Below are positions 1-8,352 of a stretch of 56,826 nt of DNA, one piece after another. Made by a program: the position numbers and the translations under genes. The DNA is taken from NCBI RefSeq assembly GCF_013376105.1, contig NZ_JAAMFM010000029.1, positions 1 to 56,826 on the forward strand, given 5' to 3'. Under the pieces are notes generated by a model. It did no database searches. It was given only the letters and a program-made list of their open reading frames with translations, and had not been told where the DNA came from. Position 1 is the stretch's first letter. Each line of letters starts with the position of its first letter. Source of the stretch: Arthrobacter wenxiniae (GTDB lineage: Bacteria; Actinomycetota; Actinomycetes; Actinomycetales; Micrococcaceae).

Positions 1-6
1 AAAGGC

Positions 7-35
7 CCGGGGAGGCGGGCGGCCCGCCTCCCCGG
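7..35 (-). terminator. GC-rich hairpin, probable terminator of the leftward secreted-protein gene
   Basis: Bases 7-19 pair perfectly with 23-35 around a 3-base loop, giving a 13-bp GC-rich stem. Read leftward the stem is followed by GGGCCTTT and then the window ends, so the T run may continue outside. It lies about 35 bases past the stop of the leftward gene ending at 70. This fits an intrinsic terminator, but the full T tract cannot be seen. Confidence 0.55.
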
Positions 36-69
36 CACCCTGGGCCCTGCTGTTGACCCGGCGGCCCGG

Positions 70-816
70 CTATTGCCCCGACTGCACGTCGATGTTGCGT
101 TGCACGGAGGTGGCCCCCACGTCCTTGAGGATGATCTGCGCCAGCCGCGCCGCGGTGTCATCCGTAAGGCTCTTGGCCAAAGGGGCGGACCGCTGCAGGC
201 CCTGGCTGGGCGGCGTGTTCTGGAGCCGTTGTCCCAACTCGGCCTGAATCTGGCCAATCATGTCCTTGGCCTGGGTGGACAGGTCCCGGCGCGTGCCCCC
301 CGAAATGACGAACTGGATGGCCGCCGACGTGGTTCTGCATTCAGTGCACTCGAGGTTGAGGGCAAGGGCCCGGTTGTTGACGGTCAGCGTCGTTGCCCGA
401 CGGGCCACCACCAGTTGCACGGAGACTGCGGAGGAGGAACACCCGGCACAGCTTGACCAGGCCGCCGCGGAATTGTCAGCACTGGCCATTTTGCCATCAA
501 AGTAGACCACCTGGAAGGTGGTGGCCACGCCCGAACAGCCGTCGCAATTGCTCGTAGCGATGGAGACGGATCCAGCCTTGGTCGTCGAGGAGGACGTCCG
601 CACGGCGCTTTCAGCGCTGTCCGAAACCGTCGGCTGCCCCACCGTGGGAATCGCCGTGGACACGGTGTCCAGGCCGTTGGACCGGTGGATGGTCACATGG
701 GTCCCTTGGGGCGCGGCATCGGCCGGGATCACTCCGCCGGTGGCCGGCCCGATGAGGAGCATCCCCGACACCAGGATGAGTACGCCAAAGGCGCTCTTGA
801 CCAACTTTGTTCGCAT
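70..816 (-). CDS. Secreted protein with three CxxC motifs, function unknown
   Basis: The 248-residue product begins with a signal peptide: basic MRTKLVK, a hydrophobic stretch to about residue 27, and an ADAA-type cleavage region near residues 32-36. The mature part is rich in Ser, Thr and Ala and carries three CxxC pairs at about C91/C94, C123/C126 and C157/C160, each before a predicted beta-rich segment. The C-terminal third looks helical and has no Cys. The start has a good GAGGA site about 6 bases upstream. The gene lies 76 bp downstream of a SARP regulator on the same strand and may be its target or share its transcript. The CxxC pairs could form disulfides or bind metal. I do not recognise the family. 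Confidence 0.75.
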   Translation of the reverse strand: MRTKLVKSAFGVLILVSGMLLIGPATGGVIPADAAPQGTHVTIHRSNGLDTVSTAIPTVGQPTVSDSAESAVRTSSSTTKAGSVSIATSNCDGCSGVATTFQVVYFDGKMASADNSAAAWSSCAGCSSSAVSVQLVVARRATTLTVNNRALALNLECTECRTTSAAIQFVISGGTRRDLSTQAKDMIGQIQAELGQRLQNTPPSQGLQRSAPLAKSLTDDTAARLAQIILKDVGATSVQRNIDVQSGQ

Positions 817-892
817 TGCTATTCCTCATATCTACTATGAACTGCCGATCGGATCGAAGTCACTGCTGCAATACATGAGGAGACCGCGAAAA

Positions 893-1648
893 TCATTGGT
901 AGGCACTGCGGGAACGGGTTGGGGCGTGGACAGCCGAGGCCTGGACCGGGTGCAGGGAATCCACCAATGACTCAAAAATCGATGAGGGCCTCACGCCCAG
1001 CTCCCGGTTCAACCGGCCACGAAAGTCGTGAAACGACTGCAGTGCCGAGGCGTTGTTGCCGGCCTGGACGTGACACTGCAGCAGGACCAGCTGCGCGCTT
1101 TCACGAAGCGGCTCGATCGAGGTGGCGGCAAGCGCGGCCTCCGTGGCCCGCCCGGTGTCGCCGATCTGGAGGAAGCTGCGGGCAAGGGCCTCCAAGCCGT
1201 CAAGGCGCAGCTGCTGCAGGCGTTCCTGTTCGAAGATGACCCAATCGTCGTACCAGCCGGGCAGGAGGTCCGCATGGTAAAGCAGGTGGGCCGATCCCGA
1301 AGGGGCAGCGTTTCCGTCCTGGATATCGGCGATGAGCCAGCGGATCTTGTGAAAATCGACGTCGACGTCCGGTTCCAAGGACAGGTAGTCGTGCTTGGGA
1401 TCCAAGATTCCGGGAAGCTTGTGCGTTATGTGAAACAAGCTTGCCCGGAGATTTCCCGCGGCCTGGGCCTCGGAACTATCCGGCCACAGCAGACTTGCCA
1501 GAGAGAGCCTGGACCGGGTGCCGAAAAGTGCCAGGGCGGAAATGACGCGTTGCTGGCGATGGCCAACTTCGACCCTGCCGCCATTGATCCGGAGTTGCCA
1601 TGAACCCAGCAAGGTGAGTTCCCAATTTTGACTTACGAGACCATCCAT
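893..1648 (-). CDS. SARP/AfsR-type transcriptional activator (BTAD domain)
   Basis: The 251-residue protein has an N-terminal OmpR-like winged helix (LTLLGSWQLRINGG to about residue 95, including the LLWPDSSEAQAAGNLRASL segment typical of SARPs). It is followed by a bacterial transcriptional activator (TPR-like) domain with the hallmark LLPGWYDDWVIFEQERL and EPLRESAQLVLL stretches. SARPs activate secondary metabolite or stress genes by binding direct repeats near the -35 box. There is no ATPase domain, so it is a small SARP. The start at 1648 was chosen over an in-frame codon nine residues earlier because a GGGGGGAG site lies just upstream. No biosynthetic cluster is adjacent. The only same-strand neighbour is the secreted CxxC protein. 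Confidence 0.8.
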   Translation of the reverse strand: MDGLVSQNWELTLLGSWQLRINGGRVEVGHRQQRVISALALFGTRSRLSLASLLWPDSSEAQAAGNLRASLFHITHKLPGILDPKHDYLSLEPDVDVDFHKIRWLIADIQDGNAAPSGSAHLLYHADLLPGWYDDWVIFEQERLQQLRLDGLEALARSFLQIGDTGRATEAALAATSIEPLRESAQLVLLQCHVQAGNNASALQSFHDFRGRLNRELGVRPSSIFESLVDSLHPVQASAVHAPTRSRSAYQ

Positions 1649-1838
1649 GTCTCCCCCCGACCCCGGCATCACCACGGAATTGTGGTTCAGACAGCTGCAC
1701 CGGTTTCGGATGCTTAGGAAGCCAGTGCGCGTCCGTCGCCGACAAGAAGAGCATGGCCGCAGGGGGCGGCCATTGTCAATCGAATTCTGGCATAAAGTTC
1801 AGTTTGGCGGCGTGTCGCAACGGCTAATTTCTGATGGG

Positions 1839-2075
1839 TCAGTCGGGATATTTTTCCAGCCACTCGCTGACTGTCTCGAGCAGCCGCTCATGGCTGGCCA
1901 CAACAACTTCCTGCGGCGGCTCGTCCCCGGTGCCGGCAAACGTCAAGCGGCTGCGAAAGGATCCATCGGCGCTGGCCTCGGACCAAATGCGAATCACCAT
2001 GGTGCCACGCCCGGCGGTACTATCCGCGGCGTCATCATCATGCATGGTGACTACTGCCAGTTCCTCTTCGTTCAT
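1839..2075 (-). CDS. Small acidic hypothetical protein
   Basis: This 78-residue protein starts MNEEELAVVTMHDDDAADS, so its N-terminus is acidic. The rest reads like a beta-strand core (TMVIRIWSEA, SRLTFAG) ending in a helix (ERLLETVSEWLEKYPD). A strong GGGGGG run lies about 8 bases before the ATG, supporting translation. It stands alone between the SARP gene and rmuC, which runs the other way. I do not recognise the family. Confidence 0.6.
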   Translation of the reverse strand: MNEEELAVVTMHDDDAADSTAGRGTMVIRIWSEASADGSFRSRLTFAGTGDEPPQEVVVASHERLLETVSEWLEKYPD

Positions 2076-2245
2076 TGCGGACCCCCCTAAGACCCGTTAC
2101 ATGAATACCCATCAGTAGTTTGCCCAGTCTATGCCCCAATACCCGATCCAGCCATTCAGCCGTCCCCTCCGTGGCCAGGCCGGTCCATCGCGGTCCCGGG
2201 TCTCCACTCCACCGGATTGTCAGCCCCTCGTGGGAAGGTGGAAGC

Positions 2246-3436
2246 ATGACTGGAATTGGATGGCTTGTGGCCGTATTGATGTTGTTGGCCGGGCTGATGG
2301 CAGGGGCCGCCGCGGCTGCGTGGCTGATGCGCGGGCGGCTCCTTTCAGCGCAGGGCGAGGCTGCGGCCGCGCAGCGGCACGCGGGCGAAGTAAATGCCAG
2401 CTTTGCGGCCGCCGACGCCGAACGCCGCCTCCTGTTCAACCAGAACCGGGCCCTCTCCGCCCAGCAGGGCTCGGACTCCTCCGTGCTGCAGGCCCTCGGG
2501 CCGGTGTCGGAGAAGCTGAACGCGGTGCAGCGCCAGGTGGCCCTGCTGGAGCGCGACCGGGTGGAGCAGTACGGCCAGCTTGCGGAACAGTTGCGTGAAG
2601 CCAAGGCCGCGGATGCCCGGCTGCTGGCCACCACATCCTCGCTGGAGTCCGCGCTGCGCTCCAACAATGCCCGCGGCAAGTGGGGCGAGGTGCAGCTGCG
2701 CCGCGTCGTCGAGGCCGCCGGCATGCTCGCCCACGTGGACTTCGAGGAACAGGTCCACACAGCCACGGACGACGGCGCCCACCGCCCCGACATGGTGGTG
2801 CGGCTGCCCGGCGGCAAGGAGCTTGTCCTGGACGCCAAGGTCCCCCTGTCCTCCTACCTTCACGCGCACGACGCCGGACCGGCCTCAGGCGCCCAGGCGG
2901 ACGAGCACCTGGCCCGCCATGCGAAGGCGGTCAAGGCTCACGTGGATGCGCTGGCCGCCAAGAAGTATTGGACGTCGGCCCACAATTCACCGGAACTGGT
3001 GATTTGCTTTGTGCCCGTGGAGTCCATCCTGTCCTCGGCCCTGCTCGCGGACCCTGCGTTGCTGGACTATGCCATGGGGAAGAGTGTGGTGCTGGCATCG
3101 CCGATTTCGCTGCTGGCCATCTTGAAGTCCATCGCGTTCAGCTGGCGGCAGGACGTGTTGACGGAAAGCGCCAAGGAATTGTTTGACCTTTCGGCACAGC
3201 TGTATTCGCGCCTGGGCGTCATGGGCGAGGCCGTCTCGGGGGTCGGCGCCTCGTTGAAAAGCTCCGTGGAGCGCTATAACAAGCTGGTGGGGACACTGGA
3301 GGCGCGGGTGCTTCCCACGGCCAGAAAGCTGAATGCCTTCGACCCCCACACGCTGGCGGCCCCGGCGCTGGTGGAAGCCACGCCGCGGTCGCTGACGGCG
3401 CCGGAACTGGAGGAACGCGCCGGCCAACGCCCGTGA
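2246..3436 (+). CDS. rmuC: DNA recombination protein RmuC
   Basis: The 396-residue protein has an N-terminal membrane anchor (about residues 3-25) and a coiled-coil region to about residue 130. The RmuC domain follows, with the conserved SNNARGKWGEVQLRRVVE segment, PDMVVRLPGGKELVLDAKVPL and the SPISLLAILKSIAFSW stretch. RmuC proteins limit inversions between short inverted repeats and contain a PD-(D/E)XK-like nuclease fold. The ATG at 2246 was chosen over the upstream open frame because it follows GGAAGGTGG and starts exactly at the transmembrane segment. It converges on ispH, 12 bp away. The length is normal for actinobacterial RmuC. Confidence 0.92.
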   Translation: MTGIGWLVAVLMLLAGLMAGAAAAAWLMRGRLLSAQGEAAAAQRHAGEVNASFAAADAERRLLFNQNRALSAQQGSDSSVLQALGPVSEKLNAVQRQVALLERDRVEQYGQLAEQLREAKAADARLLATTSSLESALRSNNARGKWGEVQLRRVVEAAGMLAHVDFEEQVHTATDDGAHRPDMVVRLPGGKELVLDAKVPLSSYLHAHDAGPASGAQADEHLARHAKAVKAHVDALAAKKYWTSAHNSPELVICFVPVESILSSALLADPALLDYAMGKSVVLASPISLLAILKSIAFSWRQDVLTESAKELFDLSAQLYSRLGVMGEAVSGVGASLKSSVERYNKLVGTLEARVLPTARKLNAFDPHTLAAPALVEATPRSLTAPELEERAGQRP

Positions 3437-3448
3437 ACGCCGGGCCGG

Positions 3449-4522
3449 CTAGCGCCCGTGACCGCCCAGGCTGCGGGTGGTGTCTCCGGCCGCCTTCAGC
3501 GTGGCGCGCAGTTCCTTGGGCAGGGAGAACAGGATGTCCTCCTCCGCGGTGACCACTTCCTCCACCCCGCCGTAACCGTACTCGGCGAGGAGGTGCAGCA
3601 CGTCCTGAACCAGGATTTCCGGGACGGAGGCACCGCTGGTCACGCCGACAGTGGCCACGCCTTCAAACCAGGATTCGTCGATCTCGTTCGCGAAGTCCAC
3701 CCGGTGTGAGGCCTTGGCGCCGTATTCCAAGGCGACCTCCACCAGCCGCACTGAGTTCGACGAATTGGCGGAGCCCACCACAATGACAAGGTCGGCCTGC
3801 GGGGCAATCTGCTTGATCGCCACCTGGCGGTTGGTGGTGGCGTAGCAGATGTCGTCGCTGGGCGGGTCCTGCAGCTTGGGGAAGCGTTCGCGCAGGATCT
3901 TCACGATCTCCATGGTCTCGTCGACCGACAGCGTGGTTTGCGACAGCCAGATCAGGTGGTCCGGGTCCGCCACCTCCACTGTGCGCGCCTCGGCCGGGTT
4001 GTTCACGATCGTGGTGCTTTCCGGCGCCTCGCCGTAGGTTCCCTCGACTTCCTCGTGGCCTTCGTGGCCGATGAGCAGGATGTGGTTGTTGGCCTTGGCG
4101 AAGCGCACGGCCTCGCGGTGGACCTTGGTGACGAGCGGGCAGGTGGCGTCGATGGTGCGAAGCTTCCGGTCTTCGGCGGATTGGACCACGGCTGGGCTCA
4201 CGCCGTGCGCCGAGAAGACGACCAGCGCGCCCTCAGGGACCTCGTCGGTTTCCTCGACAAAGATCGCGCCGCGTTCCTCCAGGGTCGAGACGACGTGGAC
4301 GTTGTGAACAATCTGCTTGCGCACGTAAACGGGCGCGCCATAGTGTTCCAGCGCCTTCTCCACGGCGATCACCGCCCGGTCCACTCCGGCGCAGTAGCCT
4401 CGCGGGGCGGCCAGCAGGACGCGCTTGGGGCCGGCAACCGGGGCGGCCGCAGCCACCGCTGCGGGCGAACGGCGGCGGCGCGGAACGGCCGGCATGGGAA
4501 CGGAAACGGCAGTGGTGCTCAT
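3449..4522 (-). CDS. ispH: 4-hydroxy-3-methylbut-2-enyl diphosphate reductase
   Basis: IspH is the last enzyme of the non-mevalonate (MEP) pathway. It reduces HMBPP to IPP and DMAPP using a [4Fe-4S] cluster. The 357-residue protein keeps all three cluster cysteines: C44 in [13 protein letters not shown]128 in [11 protein letters not shown] and C226 in [11 protein letters not shown]. The acid and substrate motifs [11 protein letters not shown] and [10 protein letters not shown] are present. An Ala/Pro/Arg-rich N-terminal extension of about 30 residues precedes the core, as is common in Micrococcaceae. It lies 9 bp downstream of a membrane-protein gene on the same strand, probably co-transcribed. 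Confidence 0.96.
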   Translation of the reverse strand: MSTTAVSVPMPAVPRRRRSPAAVAAAAPVAGPKRVLLAAPRGYCAGVDRAVIAVEKALEHYGAPVYVRKQIVHNVHVVSTLEERGAIFVEETDEVPEGALVVFSAHGVSPAVVQSAEDRKLRTIDATCPLVTKVHREAVRFAKANNHILLIGHEGHEEVEGTYGEAPESTTIVNNPAEARTVEVADPDHLIWLSQTTLSVDETMEIVKILRERFPKLQDPPSDDICYATTNRQVAIKQIAPQADLVIVVGSANSSNSVRLVEVALEYGAKASHRVDFANEIDESWFEGVATVGVTSGASVPEILVQDVLHLLAEYGYGGVEEVVTAEEDILFSLPKELRATLKAAGDTTRSLGGHGR

Positions 4523-4531
4523 GCCCCCATC

Positions 4532-5365
4532 CTACGGTGTCCGGGTCCTCCCCAGCGCTCCGGTGAGCAGCCCCACAACCACCAGGGCGGCCGCCACGAT
4601 GAATCCAAGTGTGATGCCCCAGTGCCAGCTCGCCTGCGCCTGGGTGGCGAGTTCGCCCCCGAGCTGGGCCACCACGTCGCTCCCGGCACCCATCGATCTG
4701 GCCCGGCCGCCCACAATTCCGGCTCCCAGCAGCCAGGCCAGTGCAACCAGGGCCATGCCGAGACCGGCGAGGACCAGCGTCAAGGATCTCCTTCGCGCCA
4801 CGATCAGGGCCAGCAGGATAAGGCCGGCGGCGACAAGTGCCGCCCAGCCGCCCATTCCGCCCACCTTGGTGAGCAGCGGCACGGCCTTGGCCACCACCGG
4901 CTGGTCGAAGCTGACGGTCGCGTCTTTCGGCGTGGGCAGAGTGACGCCGGTGTCGGCGGAAGCCTTGGCAGCCACGAGCACGACCAGCGGCGTGATGTCC
5001 AGGTGCACGTCGCCATTGCCCCGTTGCTGCGCCGTCGGGGCAAATGTGAGGGCGTGGCTGCGCCGCAGTGTTTCTGACCAGGCGTCGGCGTAACCGGGCT
5101 GCGTGTACAGGGAATGTGCCGTCGACCCGATGACACCTGCGGCGAGGTCCGCCAGTTGCGGCGGCAGGTTGAGCTGGGCGCCCGACTGCCGGGCCACCAT
5201 GGATGCAAGTCCCTGCTGGAAATCGGCATTGCCGCCCAGCGGCCCGGCCAGCGCCACGAAGCCGGACTCGCTGACAATGTTGCGTTCGGCCCAGATGGCC
5301 GGTCCGGCAACGGCTGCCAGCAGGAGCGCAAGAACGACGAGCACTGCCGAAACCAATGAGCGCAT
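4532..5365 (-). CDS. Membrane protein of unknown function, upstream of ispH
   Basis: The 277-residue protein has an N-terminal membrane segment (LVSAVLVVLALLLAAVAGPAIW). A long extracytoplasmic region of about 150 residues follows (ERNIVSESGFVALAGPL onward). Three more hydrophobic segments lie in the C-terminal third (WAALVAAGLILLALIV, LVLAGLGMALVALAWLL, ITLGFIVAAALVVVGLL). This architecture resembles a widespread actinobacterial membrane family of unknown role. It is transcribed away from xseA and runs into ispH with a 9-bp gap, so it is the likely first gene of that operon. No catalytic motif can be seen. Confidence 0.8.
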   Translation of the reverse strand: MRSLVSAVLVVLALLLAAVAGPAIWAERNIVSESGFVALAGPLGGNADFQQGLASMVARQSGAQLNLPPQLADLAAGVIGSTAHSLYTQPGYADAWSETLRRSHALTFAPTAQQRGNGDVHLDITPLVVLVAAKASADTGVTLPTPKDATVSFDQPVVAKAVPLLTKVGGMGGWAALVAAGLILLALIVARRRSLTLVLAGLGMALVALAWLLGAGIVGGRARSMGAGSDVVAQLGGELATQAQASWHWGITLGFIVAAALVVVGLLTGALGRTRTP

Positions 5366-5549
5366 TAACTTCTTCCGTGGTAGATGTGGTGAGCTTCCAC
5401 TTTATGCGAAGAACGGCGGCGCTCTTCCCGGGGGCGCTCGAGGTCCCGGGGGTCCGGCCCCTGCTGTGGACAACGGCACGGTTGTGTCGGTGGCCGAAGC
5501 TAGAGTTGAGGCATGAATTGTGGCCCCCGAAGGACGGAGCGCGTTGCCC

Positions 5550-6791
5550 ATGCAGGAAACCCCTGAACGGAAAGTGATTCCCGCCACGGCGGCTGAAACG
5601 TCCCCGGACAATCCGTGGCCGCTGGCGATGCTGAGCCAAAAGCTCAAGTCCCACATTGAAAAGGCCCCGGCCGCCTGGGTCGAAGGCCAGATCATTGAGC
5701 TGAACAAACGGGCCAATGTCAGCTATCTGACCATCCGGGACGTCGACGCCGAGGTCTCGCTCAGCGTCACCGTCTGGGGGTCCGTTCTCAGCCAGCTCGC
5801 CTCCCCGCTGGAGCGTGGGGCACGGGTGGTGGCCCAGCTCAAGCCGGACTTTTGGCTAAAAACCGGCCGCCTCTCCATGCAGGGCCGGGACATCCGCCCC
5901 GTGGGTCTGGGCGACCTCCTGGCCCGAATTGAACAACTGCGCCAGGCACTGGCCGCCGAAGGGCTGTTTGACCCGCGCCGCAAAAAGAAGCTGCCGCTGC
6001 TCCCCCACCGGATCGGGCTGGTCACCGGACGCAATTCCGACGCCATGAAGGATGTGCTGCGCAATGCGGCGCTGCGCTGGCCGGCAGTCGAATTTGAGGT
6101 GCGCGAGGTGGCCGTTCAGGGCGTCAACGCCGTCACGGCCGTCATTGGCGCCCTGCGCGAACTCGATGCCGACCTGGCCGTGGACGTGATTGTCATTGCC
6201 CGCGGCGGCGGTTCACTGGAGGACCTGCTGCCGTTCAGCCACGAGTCGCTGGTACGGGCCGTCTCCGAGGCCGCGACGCCCGTGGTCAGCGCCATTGGCC
6301 ACGAAGCCGACCGCCCGCTGCTTGATGACGTGGCGGACCTGCGCGCCTCCACGCCCACCGATGCGGCCAAGCGGATCGTGCCCGACGTCGGCGAGGAACT
6401 GGGGCGCGTGGACCAGGCCCGCACCCAGCTCAACCGCCGCATCAACCAGCTGTTGGAGCGCGAGGCCGACCGCCTGGCGCAGTTGCGCTCCCGCCCCGCC
6501 CTGGCCCACCCGGAGGCCAGGCTCACCGCCAGGGCCGACGACGTCGCCCGGCTGGGCGGGCGCGCCCTGACCGCGGTGCGAACGCAAGTGGGGCGCCATG
6601 CCGACCAGCTCAGGCATCTCCGTGCCCAGGTGCGCGCGCTGTCCCCGCAAAAGACGCTCGACCGCGGATACGCCGTCGTCCAGCTGGAGGACCGCAGCAT
6701 TGTTCGCGACCCGGAACAGGCCCCGGACGGGACGCCCCTGAAGATCCGCGTGGCCGGTGGCGACTTCGCCGCGGCGGCCACATCCAACTGA
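5550..6791 (+). CDS. xseA: Exodeoxyribonuclease VII large subunit
   Basis: XseA with XseB forms exonuclease VII, which degrades single-stranded DNA from both ends. The 413-residue product has an N-terminal OB fold (VEGQIIELNKRANVSYLTIRD), the central catalytic core (LPLLPHRIGLVTGRNSDAMKDVL, VIVIARGGGSLEDLLPF, ISAIGHEADRPLLDDVADLRASTPTDAAK as separate blocks) and a helical C-terminus that carries the small subunits, ending in the LDRGYAVVQ barrel strand. The ATG at 5550 is preferred to an earlier GTG at 5520 because AAGGACGGAG lies about 10 bases before it. xseB follows after 37 bp. Confidence 0.96.
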   Translation: MQETPERKVIPATAAETSPDNPWPLAMLSQKLKSHIEKAPAAWVEGQIIELNKRANVSYLTIRDVDAEVSLSVTVWGSVLSQLASPLERGARVVAQLKPDFWLKTGRLSMQGRDIRPVGLGDLLARIEQLRQALAAEGLFDPRRKKKLPLLPHRIGLVTGRNSDAMKDVLRNAALRWPAVEFEVREVAVQGVNAVTAVIGALRELDADLAVDVIVIARGGGSLEDLLPFSHESLVRAVSEAATPVVSAIGHEADRPLLDDVADLRASTPTDAAKRIVPDVGEELGRVDQARTQLNRRINQLLEREADRLAQLRSRPALAHPEARLTARADDVARLGGRALTAVRTQVGRHADQLRHLRAQVRALSPQKTLDRGYAVVQLEDRSIVRDPEQAPDGTPLKIRVAGGDFAAAATSN

Positions 6792-6828
6792 ACCACCCAC
6801 CCAGACAGCTTGACGTAAAGGACGGACC

Positions 6829-7056
6829 ATGAGCCCTGAAACACCCGCACAGAATGCCGACGTTGCATCGCTGAGCTACGAGCAGGCGCGTGAACAGCTG
6901 GTGGCGGTGGTCAACCAGCTCGAGGCAGGCAGTTCGAGCCTCGAGGACTCGCTGGCCCTCTGGGAGCGCGGAGAGTCCCTGGCCAAAAAGTGCGAGGAAT
7001 GGCTTGAGGGCGCCAAGGCCCGGCTCGACGCCGCCCGCGCCACAACTGAAGGCTGA
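6829..7056 (+). CDS. xseB: Exodeoxyribonuclease VII small subunit
   Basis: The 75-residue helical protein has the family signature LSYEQAREQLVAVVNQLEAG followed by SSLEDSLALWERGESLAKKC, two helices that pack on the XseA C-terminus. AAAGGACGG lies 8 bases before the ATG. It is the second gene of the xseA-xseB operon. Its stop codon (TGA at 7054-7056) is already part of the first unit of the 71-bp tandem repeat array that follows, which is unusual. Confidence 0.95.
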   Translation: MSPETPAQNADVASLSYEQAREQLVAVVNQLEAGSSSLEDSLALWERGESLAKKCEEWLEGAKARLDAARATTEG

Positions 7057-7403
7057 CCGCCGCGGGCCAGGCAACCGGGTCTCGACGCGCTCGCAGAGCT
7101 CGCTGCTCGACCACCGCGGGCCAGGCAGCCGGGTCTCGACGCGCTCGCAGAGCTCGCTGCTCGACCACCGGGACGGGCTGACCGCCGCGGGCCAGGCAAC
7201 CGGGTCTCGACGCGCTCGCAGAGCTCGCTGCTCGACCACCGGGACGGGCTGACCGCCGCGGGCCAGGCAACCGGGTCTCGACGCGCTCGCAGAACTCGCT
7301 GCTCGACCACCGGGACGGGCTGACCGCCACCGGCCAGGCGCCCGGGTCTCGACGCGCTCGCAGAGCTCGCTGCTCGACCACCGGGACGGGCTGACCGCCG
7401 CGA
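7051..7403. repeat. Tandem array of a 71-bp intergenic repeat, five cores
   Basis: The core GGTCTCGACGCGCTCGCAGA and the following GCTCGCTGCTCGACCACC occurs five times, with GGTCTCG at 7078, 7132, 7203, 7274 and 7345. The last three spacings are exactly 71 bp; the first is 54 bp, as if 17 bp were lost. Between cores the linker GACGGGCTGACCGCCGCGGGCCAGGCAACC repeats with few changes (given here only as a description of the unit between cores; its first copy overlaps the xseB stop). Each core is an imperfect palindrome (GGTCTCGA near one end, TCGACCACC at the other). Copies differ by only a few substitutions, so the array is recent or kept uniform by recombination. It separates convergent xseB and ppk2. 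Confidence 0.9.
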
Positions 7404-7431
7404 CCAGGCCGCCGGCCTGTCGATCCGGACA

Positions 7432-7461
7432 ATTCGGCCTCGGGGTTCCGTTTCGGCGTCC
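7432..7461. repeat. Diverged half-copy of the 60-bp palindrome found at 47642-47701
   Basis: The sequence shares 22 of 30 positions, without gaps, with the right arm of the palindrome at 47672-47701: TCGGCCTC, then a different five-base centre, then TCCGTTTCGGC and TCC. The matching left arm is absent here. It lies between the tandem repeat array and the 3-prime end of the ppk2 gene. This suggests a dispersed intergenic repeat family rather than a site specific to either locus. Confidence 0.55.
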
Positions 7462-7484
7462 CCGGCGCTTTCAGCCCCCGGGGG

Positions 7485-8339
7485 TCAGGCGTCCTTGAGG
7501 CGGGCGCGTTCGTGCTGGAGGTCGAAGTTGCCGGCGGGCCATTGCAGGTTCAAGGATGCCAGGGCATCAATGAGGATTTCCTGAACGGCCAGGCGCGCGT
7601 ACCATTTTTTGTCGGCCGGCACCACGTGCCACGGCGCCGTTGCTGTGGAGGTGCGCTCGAACACCTTTTGGTAGGCGTCCATGTAGTCGGACCAGTTGGC
7701 ACGCTCATCAAGGTCGCCGGGGCTGTATTTCCAGTACTTCGTGGGATCGTGAAGGCGCGCCCGCAGCCGTTCCAACTGTTCCCCGGCGCCCAGGTTCAGC
7801 ATGACCTTGACCACCGTTGTCCCGGCCGCGGACAGCTCCGCCTCAAAGTCGTTGATGGCCTTGTACCGGCGCTCAAGCTCGGCAGCGTCGGCCCAGCCGT
7901 GGACGCGGTGGATCAGCACGTCCTCGTAGTGGGACCGGTCGAACACGCCGAACATGCCCGTGCGGGGCACCGCCGGGCGGATGCGCCACAGGAAGTCGTG
8001 GGCCTTCTCCTCCTCCGTGGGGGCCTTGAACGCCGTCAACTGCACGCCTTGGGGGTCCACTGCGCCCACCACGTGCGCCACGATTCCGCCCTTGCCCGCC
8101 GTGTCCATGGCTTGGAGCACCAGGAGGATCGACTTGCGGCAGCCAAAGCGGCTCTCGGCGAACAGTTGCTCCTGGAGCCGCGCCAAAACCGGCGCCCGCT
8201 CGGCCAAGGCGGCGGCGCCGTCGTCCTTCCTGCCGGAAAACCCGGGGGACGCATTGGTGGGCTGGGCGGCCAGCGAAAATCCGGGACCCACCCGGAGCAG
8301 CTCGGACGGGCTGGCGGTGAATCCAAGGGACAGCGACAC
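7485..8339 (-). CDS. Polyphosphate kinase 2 family phosphotransferase
   Basis: PPK2 enzymes move phosphate between polyphosphate and nucleotides. The 284-residue protein has the Walker A motif (LQAMDTAGKGG, about residues 75-85), the Walker B region GVFDRSHYEDVL, and the lid and C-terminal block RLHDPTKYWKYSPGDLDERANW followed by TSTATAPWHVVPADKKWYAR. The single-domain length fits class I or III PPK2. Whether it makes NDPs, NTPs or polyphosphate cannot be told from sequence alone. It lies 13 bp downstream of the aminotransferase gene on the same strand and is probably translated from the same mRNA. The functional reason for the pairing is not evident. Confidence 0.9.
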   Translation of the reverse strand: MSLSLGFTASPSELLRVGPGFSLAAQPTNASPGFSGRKDDGAAALAERAPVLARLQEQLFAESRFGCRKSILLVLQAMDTAGKGGIVAHVVGAVDPQGVQLTAFKAPTEEEKAHDFLWRIRPAVPRTGMFGVFDRSHYEDVLIHRVHGWADAAELERRYKAINDFEAELSAAGTTVVKVMLNLGAGEQLERLRARLHDPTKYWKYSPGDLDERANWSDYMDAYQKVFERTSTATAPWHVVPADKKWYARLAVQEILIDALASLNLQWPAGNFDLQHERARLKDA

Positions 8340-8352
8340 GGTGGCACCTTTC

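Noticed and set aside
3938-5077. 379-codon rightward open frame opposite ispH and its neighbour
   Set aside because: It runs through the antisense of the conserved ispH gene and is rich in Arg/Gly/His with no domain; an effect of high GC content.
7051-7403. CRISPR array
   Set aside because: Units are 71 bp with nearly identical linkers, so there are no diverse spacers, and no cas genes are near.
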